Shown piece by piece: positions 54,795 through 64,000 of a DNA stretch of 64,000 nucleotides. The DNA is taken from NCBI GenBank assembly GCA_022570795.1, contig JAKUDP010000002.1:2232001-2296000 (forward strand), read 5' to 3'. Made by a program: the position numbers and the translations under genes. Position 1 is the stretch's first letter, and each line of letters opens with the position of its first letter. Under the pieces are notes generated by a model. That model made no database searches. It saw only the letters and a list, made by a program, of their open reading frames with translations, and was not told the origin of the DNA. The stretch is from Sphaerulina vaccinii. Lineage: Eukaryota; Ascomycota; Dothideomycetes; Mycosphaerellales; Mycosphaerellaceae.

Positions 54795-56270
54795 ATGGCA
54801 CCACGAGTTGCAATCATCGGCGGAGGGTGAGTGATCAATATTCACAACATTCAGCCTGAGCTGATGAGACACCACAACAGGCCACTTGGGGTTACGGCAC
54901 TCAAAATCTTTGTACAAGATGGATTCGACGTCACATTATTTGAATCGAGGGCTTGGGTTGGTGGTCTTTGGAAGCCTGCAACAGACGAAGCTCTGTCAGC
55001 ACTGGAGACGACGAAGTTCAACTCAAGCAAATACCGTTCCTCCTATACGGATTTCTCCATGTCGGAGAACGACGACATTGATGACTTCCCTCGTGCACCA
55101 CAACTTTGGAAGTACTTCGAGGACTATGTCGACCGTTTTGATCTGCGTCCACATCTTCGCCTGAACACGAAGGTCACAGAACTAGCTCGATCCGGAGATA
55201 AATGGGCTCTTACAACTGTGAAAGATGGACAAACTCAAGAGACTGAGTACTTTGACAAAACCGCAATAGCAACCGGGCCATGGACACAACCAAAGTTTCC
55301 CAAATTGGAAGGCATTGAGATGTTCGCTGGTCCAAGCGATCATTGTGTGAAGTTCCACGATCCGTCAAAATACGAGGGACAAACAGTCTTGATAATTGGA
55401 CTCCACGCTTCTGCTCAAGATACTGTGGCAGCACTGAGCACCCACGCAGAGAAGATATATTGTGCCCACAGGTCTGGCCTGACTCTGATGCCTCGATATG
55501 CTGCCGATGGATCTGTATACGATAAGATGCCGCCTCTCTGGTTTCAGCTGATTCTTTTCTATCTCGAAGCCTTCTCCAAGCCACTGTTCACTTGGATAAT
55601 GGACTCCTTGCTGCACATGATGTCGAAGAGGGCTTATCCAGACCTGCCAGCCTCCTGGGGACTGAGCCCTGCTCCATCACTGGCAGTCACTACTCCCCTC
55701 ATCGCTTCAGAAATCTGGCCACATTTCGAAAGTGGTCTATGTGAGCCTGTGAAGTCCGTCAAACGTTGTACTGGTCCCAAGACTGTCGAGCTTGCAGATG
55801 GTCGCGTCCTTAAGAATATCGATTCTCTGATCTACTGTACAGGCTACAGTGCATCCATACCATTCAAGCTGCCAGAAGACGTTCAACCATACCCGGAAGT
55901 TGGACAACCTTCGAGGTACTATCGACACATCTTCCCTATCCACTCCGACGCGAAGGTGCGAAACTCTCTGTGTATGCTCGGCCACGGAGCATTTGCTATG
56001 CCTGGATTTTGTCAATTTGAGGCACAAAGTCAGGCGGTGTCCCAGATCTGGCTGGGCAATTCATCTCTGCCTCCATATGAAGAAATGAAGAGCTGGTACT
56101 CAAGATACACCAAATGGCGTGCAGCGACTGCGAAGAAGTACGACGCTAAAGCGACATTCTATGGCTTCTTCGTGCCTATAGCAGATTACGCGGAGCTCTG
56201 GAACATGTGTCTGAAGGGGTTGAACACACCTGCGATCTATGCTCTGTTTGATAGCATAATCATTCATTAG
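54795..56270 (+). CDS. FAD-dependent monooxygenase (FMO-like)
   Basis: Two exons (54795-54826 and 54881-56270) give 473 aa. The first exon is only 32 nt and the intron lies inside the FAD-binding loop, VAIIGGG|PLGVTALK. The FAD site continues with ESRAWVGGLWKP. The FMO fingerprint FxGxxxHxxxF/Y is present as FAGPSDHCVKF (159-169). The NADPH-site glycine motif reads LIIGLHASAQD, with the second and third positions changed from the usual GAGPSG. The ATG motif reads YCTGYSASIPF. It would oxygenate nitrogen or sulphur substrates, or a fungal metabolite. It forms a tandem pair with the BVMO upstream. Confidence 0.85.
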
Positions 56271-56529
56271 CACGTACGATGTTGATGTTTTAATCCTTGT
56301 CCTTGTCCTTTCGTGCCTTGCGGCTGCTGCTGTTGCGTCATCTGACGAGCTTTGGTTGTCCTGCACTTCCCGACAGGCAACACACGTTCGTTCGTTCACC
56401 TTTCTTTCGCCGACTCACGACTAAGGACACCAACACGCACGACCTACTCCACTTGACCTCGGCCCACATTTAACTGATCGAGGACGGCATAGACATAGCA
56501 CCTATCGAGGACAGTAGAGAAGTGACACC

Positions 56530-57162
56530 ATGAATCGACTCTTTGGCGCAAAGAACAACGCACCGAAACCATCCCTCAACGACGCTATAGGAAAGGTCGA
56601 CACGCGGATTGAGTCGATCGATGTGAAGCTGGCACGACTGAATGCCGAGCTGGGCACATACCAGAAGCGCTTGAGCACGATGCGCGATGGGCCGGGCAAG
56701 AACGCCATCAAGCAGAAGGCCATCAAGATCCTGCAACAGCGCAAGATGTACGAGTCGCAGAAAGACCAGCTGCAGCAACAGAGCTGGAACATGGAGCAGG
56801 CGGGCATGATGCAGGACAACTTGAAGAACACCATGGCGACCGTGGATGCCATGAAGACCACGCAGAAGGAGCTCAAGAAGCAGTATGGCAAGATCAACAT
56901 CGACAAGATCGAGAAACTACAGGACGAAATGGCCGATCTCATGGACATGGGCAACGATATCCAGGAGAGTATCAGTCGGAGCTACGACGTACCAGAGGAT
57001 GTGGACGAGGCCGAGCTGGATGCAGAGTTGGAAGCCCTTGGCGAGGATGTCGAGTTTGGAGAGACGTATGGCGAAAGCGAGATGCCCAGCTATCTGGGAG
57101 AGAGTGCTCCCACATTCATCGACGAAGCACCAGAACAGCCCGAGAAGCAGGTGGCCACTTGA
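56530..57162 (+). CDS. VPS60: ESCRT-III subunit Vps60 (CHMP5)
   Basis: A single exon of 210 aa. It starts MNRLFGAKNN and has a basic N-terminal helix region, then a long Gln/Lys/Met-rich helical core (LARLNAELGTYQKRLSTMRDG, IKQKAIKILQQRKMYESQ) that is diagnostic of Vps60/CHMP5. The C-terminal half turns acidic (DEAELDAELEALGEDVEF), with an amphipathic end typical of Snf7-family autoinhibition. It acts with Vta1/LIP5 in late steps of endosomal sorting. It is unrelated to the oxidoreductases around it. Length is normal for the family. Confidence 0.95.
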   Translation: MNRLFGAKNNAPKPSLNDAIGKVDTRIESIDVKLARLNAELGTYQKRLSTMRDGPGKNAIKQKAIKILQQRKMYESQKDQLQQQSWNMEQAGMMQDNLKNTMATVDAMKTTQKELKKQYGKINIDKIEKLQDEMADLMDMGNDIQESISRSYDVPEDVDEAELDAELEALGEDVEFGETYGESEMPSYLGESAPTFIDEAPEQPEKQVAT

Positions 57163-58361
57163 GCACCCTATACCACGCACTTCACCCACGATTCTGGGCT
57201 TCGAATTCGCCATGGTCACCAACGAGAGACTGCAGATGAGCATCAGCAGGACAAATCATCTTCTTCTACCTACGCTCCGCGAACACCATAACCTTTCACA
57301 GCATGGTCAGGTACCAGAAGCAAGCCGAATCACGTTCAACAAGTTGAAGCGAGGTCCACCCTCTCATCATCATGTCGATACCGTAATATATCTGCGTATC
57401 ATGCATGTTATACCGCACCTTAATTCTGGCATCACTGCCTCTGACCAATCGGGAGTTCAGGGCGAAGTCTGGTCTCTGACTGCGAATCCATTCGGCACGC
57501 CGCTCCTTGCAGACATGACCATCTCTATCCGTGATCCATACTTCGGAGAGGACGTTCGCGCGAGACTCGCGATCTGCTTGCATCATCCCACCGACTGCCG
57601 CTTGTGGTTACGCTTTAGTTCTCCTGCCTGCGCCTGTTTCCTGAAGTGGCATTACAGCCGAATGGCGTAGAGTGGCTCAATGATGCGAATGCGTTGTGTA
57701 TTGCTGGGCGCTACCACGATGCCATTGATTTATGCACGCGAGCACTCGAGCAAGTCGATGCCTCTAGCAAGACTCAGCGAGGGGGCTTGCTACCGAAGCG
57801 AGGGCTCTGCTTCTCGCGCATCGGTGCATGGACATCTGCCAGCACGGATGCCACAAGTGCCACAGATTCGATGCCGAATCGAAGACGAAAGTGCGGCGTC
57901 CCAGTGGTTTCTGAAACCCTATAGCATAGAGAGTAGCTAGCGGCGGAGCTTACCGAGCCAATGATAGATGCTGAATGGTCAGCTCATGTTCATGCCTCAA
58001 CTATCATCATTCGTTCTGTATACATCGGAGTGCATCACAGCAGACAACTGCTGGCTATGCACACTACGCTTCCAGGCAGCACATCTGCGCATCATGACTT
58101 CTCCCGATCCAGCCAACAAGCAACCGTCGAGCTCATCAACACCGACAGCCAAGAATCAGACGCCTGGTCTTTTGCAAAGCTGAGCTCATTCGGGTGAGTG
58201 ACAAAGGTCGTTAGGCAACGAGAGATCGTGACTTCTGCTCACTCTAACACACAGGTAGCCCTTCAAAGCACAATCCCGCAATCCACTACGGGGATATGCT
58301 GGTAGTAGCATATCTGCATTTTACAAGCTGTGCATTATGCGCATTGTCTGATACTGTTCAC
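57163..58361. other. Intergenic with a TPR-like fragment
   Basis: Between Vps60 (+) and the acyl-CoA synthetase (-). Apart from the TPR-like frame at 57646-57924, listed separately, no gene was found. Frames at 57961-58197 are unsupported. Confidence 0.4.
57646..57924 (+). pseudogene. Possible TPR-protein fragment
   Basis: The frame reads ALCIAGRYHDAIDLCTRALEQVD and then LLPKRGLCFSRIGAWTSAS, which resembles two consecutive tetratricopeptide repeats. It opens without an ATG (GTG at 57646), just before a plausible acceptor (cattacag), and stops soon after. It could be one exon of a small gene or the remains of a decayed one. The similarity is by eye only. Confidence 0.3.
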
Positions 58362-60381
58362 TCAATCAAGCCCTTGCCCTTCTTTCAATAATTGCACTCC
58401 ATCCTCCTGCAGCTTGAACTTTTGAATCTTGCCAGATGCAGTCTTGGGGTAGTCATGTACCCAAAACACATACTTAGGCACTACACATGTCCTAGTCAGC
58501 GATGCCTCAAATCTCAATATCACCAAGATACTCACCTAGATGCCCACTAAGCCCCTCCCTCACAAAGTCTCTCACCTGCTTTGCACTAATCTCCTCCACA
58601 CCTTTCGTCTTATTCCTCACGACGAAAGCACCCACAACCTCACCATACTTCTCATCCGGCAAACCCACAACACTCACTTCTCTCACTCCATCATGACTGA
58701 GCAGACAGTTCTCGATCTCCAAGGGATGAATGTTCTCGCCACCTCGAATGATAAGATCCTTGATACGTCCTGTAATGCTCACGTAGCCTTCTTCGTCCAT
58801 AGAGGCCTCATCTCCCGTCAACATGAACGTCTGCTCGTTACCGTCTAGGTCGGGTAGTCTGATCATGTTCTCTTCTGTTTTCTTTGGATCGTTCCAGTAC
58901 TCCTTCATGAGAAGATAGCCGCTGACTGCTAATTCGCCTCTTTCGCCTATATCGAGGGTTCTCGTTCTGTCAAATGGATCGATGACTTTAGCTTCGACGT
59001 GTGGTTGAAGTTTCCCGACTGTTTCGATTCGTTTCTGGACGGGGTCGTCTGTGCGTGTCATGCAAGATACTGGAGATGTCTCAGTCATACCGTAGCAGAT
59101 AGTCAATTCGTTCAGATTGAGGATCTTGTGTAGTTTCCTCATCAGTTCTTGTGGGACAGAAGAACCTGCTGCGATGCCTGTTCGCAAGTACTGGAAGCCT
59201 TCGTTCTTGACTGTGCCGTTGGCGATCAATTCTAGCTCTGCCAGGAACATTGTTGCCACGCCGTAAAGAGCTGTGCCTTTGTACTCTTGTACAGCTCGGA
59301 GTGATGCCAAGGGATCGAAAGCCTCGGTTGGGAACACGATTTGAGAGCCACGTGTCGCTGTTGCCATGTATCCTAGAATGCAGCCGAAGCAATGAAAAAG
59401 TGGCGGAGGGCATACGACGACATCGTCGGGCGTGAGTCGCATTCGCTCCCCAATCTGGTCGCCATTGTTCAAGATTGAACGATGTGACAGACAAGCAGCT
59501 TTCGGTGCTGATGTTGTACCAGACGTGAATTGTATGTTGACAACATCGTCTTTGTGCAGTCCTTGATCTGATAGAGTCTGGCTAGAGTTGCCTTCTTGTA
59601 TTGCCTGGTATGGTGCTGTAGCGCCCAGTGATCCAGGATCGACTCGTCCACGCGAGTTGTCTACTAGAACGATCTCCCTGAGAGCAGGACAAAGCTCGGA
59701 CTCCAATTTCTTGCCTCCAATGCCAGGAGCAATGTGCTGCAAGATCTGCGAGTTGTCTCTCGGGTCTTTCCTGATGAGGTGTGTTTCTGTTCCTATGATC
59801 AAGTGGCTGGTCTCTAGATGGTTCAGCGCGCTGACCACCTGATGTGCGTTGAAGCTCGGATTGAGAGGGTTCAGAATTCCACCAAGCTTGAAGATGGCAT
59901 ATGTTGCAATCGAAAACTCGATGTTGTTGCCCAGCGACACTGATACTCGATCGCCCTTCTTTACGCCAATGCTTTGTAGTCCTCGCGCGAGAGCATTCGA
60001 CTTCTCGTCCAGCTCGCGATACGACAAGGTGGTCTGCTGATGTCTCGACGAGACGCTATGATACTCTCAACACATGCTTTTACTATCGTTGAAGGTGCAA
60101 CTGAAGGTGGAAAGGAACGTACGCGGGTCGGTCTCCATATCGTGAGACAATAGAGGCGAAGTGCTCGGGCACGGTCTGCTCGAGGAGCGGTGGCTTGTAC
60201 GCTTCAAGTCAGCATTCACCTCAGTACTTATGTAGCAATAACTTACCTCAACAGGACCTCTCTCGTGTGCTGTTGTGAGCAAGCTCCGTCGAGCCGTAGC
60301 AGCGACTCGAGCAGCTCTCGTCCCGTTGATGAGGCATTGAGAGCCAATCAGCCTCCGGCTACCCAAAGTCCGGAGGAACAT
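58362..60381 (-). CDS. Mitochondrial acyl-CoA synthetase (ACSF2-like)
   Basis: Four exons (60247-60381, 60123-60193, 58536-60055, 58362-58480) give 614 aa. The N-terminus (MFLRTLGSRRLIGSQC...ARRSLL) is Arg-rich and amphipathic, a mitochondrial presequence. Joins restore EPPLLEQTVPEHFASIV and YGDRPAVSSRHQQTTLSYREL. AMP-binding marks are FTSGTTSAPK (P-loop), YGMTETSP, LTGDEA and GRIKDLIIRGGENI. The last exon holds KTASGKIQK with the catalytic Lys. The enzyme activates a medium-chain or branched acid to its CoA thioester using ATP, feeding oxidation. The short exon 2 and last exon are easy to miss. The substrate is not resolved. Confidence 0.9.
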
Positions 60382-60896
60382 TTCTCAGACACAGCTTCAT
60401 CCAGCTCGAGTGAGCTCTCCAAGGTCGCAAATCGAACATCACCAGAAGAAAGCTGCAGGGTAGATGTGTGTAATGTTGAGTTACCCGGCTGGGCGGAGTC
60501 GTGTGGGGTTCGTGTGGACAAACTTACCGAGACGCGAGACGCCTGCGCCAAGCGATGATGATCTTTGGTTGTTCCTTGAACCGATTACCGAATAATGACT
60601 GGCGAGGGACCTAGGGACGTGGTTGGTTCGTCTGCTGTGCAGGTCGTGTTGAATTGTTAGACCAGAAGCCATATCTGGTCGTTAGGTACGAGGTGTGATG
60701 CTCGTTGCTTTCTCATATCACCGTTCATCCATCCCAGCGTTGTCGTAACAATAGTCTTGCCCACCCACAAGTATCGCTCGTTCAGTGCGCCCTGCGCCAT
60801 GCTCGTGGCTCTTCTCTGATGCCCATTCGTAATTACAATGCCGATAACCTGGTCGTGCGTCGTGGTATCAAAGATTCGTTGAAAACGTCAAGCAAG
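60382..60896. other. Intergenic, acyl-CoA synthetase upstream / PKA downstream
   Basis: About 500 bp between two minus-strand genes. No gene or repeat seen. Confidence 0.4.
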
Positions 60897-62188
60897 TTAG
60901 AAGTCTGCGAACATCCTCTCGTACTTGTCGTACATGTCCTTTACGCAGTCAGTATCAGAACTATAGAAAGCGTGCGCGTAGGCAGAACAGAACTCACCTT
61001 TGTGTACGGCTGCTTCTCTGCAGGCTCAGGATCGTACTCGTCAAAGTTCCTCGTGTCATCTGGTCCTTTCAGATGTGGTATGATAGGTCCCTTCATCCTT
61101 CGATGGTATAGATCGTCCCAATTGATGCTGGCGAACCAGGGATGGTCTTTGACAGTCGCTGCGCCTCCAGCCATATTGCCTAGCCTCTTGGTCACGTCTA
61201 CTGTGCATAGTCCGCCAATGATGTCCCTTGCATCTTTACCCATAGCACTAGGGTATCGTACTCTGCCTTCCACAATCTGTTCGTAGATTTTCATGGGGTT
61301 CTGATCCCAGAACGGCGGTTGTCCCACCAAGAATTCGTATATAAGGATGCCGAATGCCCACCAGTCCACAGCTGTGCCATGTCCAGTGTTTTTGATCACT
61401 TCTGGAGCAAGGTATTCAGGCGTGCCGCAAAGCGTGTAGGTCTCTCCTGTGTGTGATTTATCGTCTCCCAATGCGTTACCATTGCTGGAGTTCTGCGAAC
61501 GATTGTTGATCTTCTTCGCAAATCCGAAGTCCACGAGCTTCAAATGTCCATCGGCATCGATAAGAATGTTTTCCGGCTTAAGGTCACGATATGCGACGCC
61601 TTCTCGTTCGTGTAAGAACTCCAGTATTAACACAATCTCTGCGGCGTAGAACTGTGATGTGGTTTCGTTGAACCTTCGGGCTCGACGTAGATATGAGAAG
61701 ACTTCACCACCCGGGCAATAGTCCAGAACCATGTATAAGCATTCCGGATCCTGGAAGCTCGCGACCATTGTGGTAATGAAGGGATGTCCAGCCACTCCTG
61801 CGAGCACATTACGCTCGTTGCGAACATGCTCGACCTGCTTCAGCCGTATGACATCTGCTTTTCGTAGAATCTTCAGCGCGAAGACTTTGTTCTTGGTATC
61901 CTCTTTGCGGTTCGCCAGCTTGACCATCCATACACGTGCGAAGGTACCAGTCCCTAGCGTCTTGACCAAGTCGAAATCGTCTCGCCGCAAATGTTTGCTC
62001 GAGTGCCCCACCGGCTTGTTCTGGGGATCAACTACAATCTCGTCTGGTTCCAGTGTCCGCTTCTCTGCCTCCCACTCTGCCAATTTGCGCTTTTCATTCT
62101 CATGATCGGCTGCATTGTCCTTACTCCCCGCGCTGGAACTGTGACGATGGAATCTCGAAGTGATATTCGCGACCATTCCATTCGCCAT
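60897..62188 (-). CDS. cAMP-dependent protein kinase catalytic subunit-like kinase
   Basis: Two exons (60998-62188 and 60897-60938) with a 59-bp intron give 410 aa; the start ATG is at 62188 (MANGMVANI). The AGC kinase core has GTGTFARVW (Gly loop), ALKILRK (ATP Lys), YRDLKPEN (catalytic loop with the PKA-type Tyr), VDFGFAKK (DFG) and GTPEYLAPE. The tiny final exon supplies KYERMFADF, giving the AGC C-terminal FxxF motif. An insert (about 226-245, Asn/Ser-rich) lies in the activation region. The short N-terminus fits a second catalytic subunit (PkaC2/Tpk-like). It should act in nutrient and developmental cAMP signalling. Confidence 0.85.
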
Positions 62189-63632
62189 GTCTACCAAGAG
62201 AGGAGGAGGATATCGCTACGCAGAGTCCAGCTGCTGCAACCAATGTCGAGGTCGAGGGCTGAGAATGGTAGGAGATGGCGAAGAAGTGGTGCTCTCGTCG
62301 TCTAAAGGCAACACCGCATGCTCCTCGGCGTTTTTGCTTCTCGCCGTCGGAACCAGAGAATCGTCGGCAGTATGCTGAATTTGGTCGCGTCTCACTTAGC
62401 CAAACCCTGGGTGGTGTTGTTCAGCCGCAAGTACCGATGCGCTGGTCTGGTTCTGGTCCTCGTGGGAAGGTACAATCTGGTCTGGTCAGGCGCGCGAGGG
62501 AGGCACGAGAATAGGAATGCAGCGCCGTGGAAGGGAGAAGTTTAGGAAAGAGAAAAGAAAGGTCTCCAGTCGCCCCAACGATGCTACTCAACAGCTAGAC
62601 CGATATCGTGATAGTGAACAGCACAGCTCCGGCAGTGGTGAGAAGGAGAGCTCTGCAATCAATCTTCAACAGCCGACGTCATTTCATGGACTTGCTTGTC
62701 CCTCCTTACCAAATCTGCAGGCCGGCATTGGATGGCTGAGATGGCTGAAGCGGGTCTGGATTGTTCTGTGATCAGACTAGCGACAAGGGTCCTCAAGAAA
62801 TGTCTTGTCGAGGCTTCTCACAACCTCACGAGAGACGAGAGACAAGACGCGTGCAGGCGGCCGTAGGTACAGTACATAATGACCCGTGATGGTCGGCGAC
62901 GCGTGCTGGCCTATCGTGTTGAGGCAGAGTCAGCAAGCACATCCCATTCCCTTTGCAATTTCGTTTGAGACCACGATCGAGCTGAAATATATCCCAGCCA
63001 TCTTGCAGGAACAGCAGGACCGACAGTGACCCATCCTCAAACAAGCACAGTACTGCTCTCGATGACCAAAATCAGAGCAGCTTCGATTCGAAGCGGCGAA
63101 TCAAGAACTGCAGGATTTCCGCGAGAGAAGGCGCTTTGCTGTTTCTCCAATGCAAGTATCGGCAATAGCTGTACTTCCGCCAGCATGATGGTTGGCATAT
63201 CGTGCTCGTGGCAATCTGTAAGTCGTCGCTGTCACCTCACGGCATCAGGTCTTGTCGGCTACGGCTGGAGAAGCGGCCGCACAAACTCGAACGACACGGA
63301 GATAATGTATGCATATGCATGACCACAGTGGTGACCAGGCTCTTTGCGCTTGAGACCGTGAAGCACTATGGCTCGCATTCAAATTCGTTCCTATGGCGGT
63401 TCCTGGGACACGATTTCAGTTTCGGCTTCGGAGACGACTTTCGGCGTTGGCCTTCGGCGACGGTCCTGGGTGGTCGACTCACACTCAACATTGTCTACCC
63501 TCGAATCGCCCAAGCGCTCACTAAGTATATTTATACAAGCTGACGCTGGCTGAGCTGCGACCAAACTACAGAAGAAAGTTGCACTCATCTCAAAAGCTCG
63601 TCTCAACATCACGCTGAACTCCACATCTCATC
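62189..63632. other. 1.4-kb divergent intergenic region
   Basis: Between the kinase start (-) and the hydrolase start (+). A TATA-like TATATTTATA lies at 63526-63535, about 100 bp before the hydrolase ATG. Scattered open frames have no support. Confidence 0.4.
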
Positions 63633-64000
63633 ATGCCCTCTCATGGCCAGTACACCACCGAGAACGTCAAGTATCCCTCACATGGCGAGACTGTGGCCGG
63701 TATGCTCTTCAAGCCGACCAATGTCTCCAACCCGCCAGGCGTCGTCATCACTGGACCTTACTCTTTCGTCAAAGAACAGGCGCCATTCGAGTACGGCACT
63801 CCATTGGCAGATGAAGGTTTCGCAGCGCTCATCTTCGATCCACGCACTGTCGGTGAGAGCACTGGAGAGCCGCGACGCCTCGAAAACCCCAAAATGAAGA
63901 ACGAGGATGTCAGAGCTGGTCTCGACTATCTCATTTCCCGAGGTGATGTCGATTCTAGTAGACTTTTCCTTGCTGGTATTTGCCAAGGTGGACCACAGTC
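63633..64000 (+). CDS. Alpha/beta hydrolase, partial (runs off window)
   Basis: The frame opens at ATG 63633 (MPSHGQYTTENVKYPSHG) and is still open at the window edge, so only the first 122 residues are seen. It matches the N-terminal half of an alpha/beta hydrolase of the dienelactone-hydrolase/YcjY-like kind: GMLFKPTN, PPGVVITGPYSFVKEQ, ALIFDPRTVGESTGEPR and DVRAGLDYLISRGDVD. The nucleophile elbow reads GICQGG, with Cys where most family members have Ser. Enzymes of this group hydrolyse small esters, lactones or thioesters. The His and Asp of the triad would lie beyond the edge. A TATA-like box lies upstream. Confidence 0.75.
   Translation, partial: MPSHGQYTTENVKYPSHGETVAGMLFKPTNVSNPPGVVITGPYSFVKEQAPFEYGTPLADEGFAALIFDPRTVGESTGEPRRLENPKMKNEDVRAGLDYLISRGDVDSSRLFLAGICQGGPQ

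Noticed and set aside
52406..60381. Secondary-metabolite gene cluster (BVMO, FMO, acyl-CoA synthetase)
   Set aside because: No backbone synthase or cluster regulator is present, VPS60 interrupts the group, and the synthetase has a mitochondrial presequence.
1..64000. tRNA, rRNA, CRISPR array, virus-derived genes or retrotransposons
   Set aside because: Looked for B-box-like motifs, regular spaced repeats, and reverse transcriptase or capsid motifs by eye; nothing convincing. A tRNAscan and repeat search would be more sensitive.

Overview
The window is 64 kb of a filamentous ascomycete nuclear genome, most likely a Dothideomycete near Mycosphaerellaceae. The genes are compact and unclustered by strand. 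They carry many short GT-AG introns of about 48-93 bp, with CTNAC-like branch sites close to the acceptor. The families are typical of fungi: SPT8, a velvet-like protein, cutinase, Rtt103, a Rom2-type RhoGEF, and DUF7728- and DUF7029-like secreted proteins. Three longer introns look like introner-like elements, a class first reported in Dothideomycetes. The taxonomic call is an inference from gene content and introns. I saw no prokaryotic operons, CRISPR, rRNA or tRNA. Exon joins were read by hand from frame, splice signals and family conservation.

Layout. 0-5.6 kb: an inositol monophosphatase fused to a 2H-phosphoesterase (DUF1868-like) domain, divergent from an MFS sugar permease, then a small velvet-like protein. 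5.6-8.3 kb: no supportable gene, but a 138-bp MITE-like element with perfect 5-bp target duplications. 8.3-20 kb: SPT8, a zinc alcohol dehydrogenase, inositol-pentakisphosphate 2-kinase, a thiamine-binding (UPF0045) protein with a puzzling splice acceptor, a His-rich DUF7728-type membrane protein, a 180-aa orphan and a cutinase with a GC-AG intron. 20-34 kb: an S10 carboxypeptidase with a GPI-like tail, an arrestin-like protein, the COX assembly factor Pet191, an F-box protein, a secreted protein with an internal duplication, and an 11-exon, 1107-aa secreted protein. 34-46 kb: a mitochondrial MDL/ABCB10-type ABC transporter, Rtt103, clathrin light chain, a peroxisomal enoyl-CoA isomerase/hydratase and an amino-acid permease. 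45.5-64 kb: a Rom2-type RhoGEF, two tandem flavin monooxygenases flanking the ESCRT-III gene VPS60, a mitochondrial acyl-CoA synthetase, a PKA-like catalytic subunit and a partial alpha/beta hydrolase cut by the window edge.

Most genes are housekeeping and functionally independent. Loose themes are secretion and host or substrate contact (cutinase, carboxypeptidase, three secreted or surface orphans), lipid and acyl oxidation (BVMO, FMO, acyl-CoA synthetase, enoyl-CoA isomerase), and inositol phosphate metabolism (IMPase fusion, IPK1). The most unusual signals are three related long introns in two neighbouring genes, the IMPase-2H fusion, the MITE-like element, and the two large unannotated secreted proteins.
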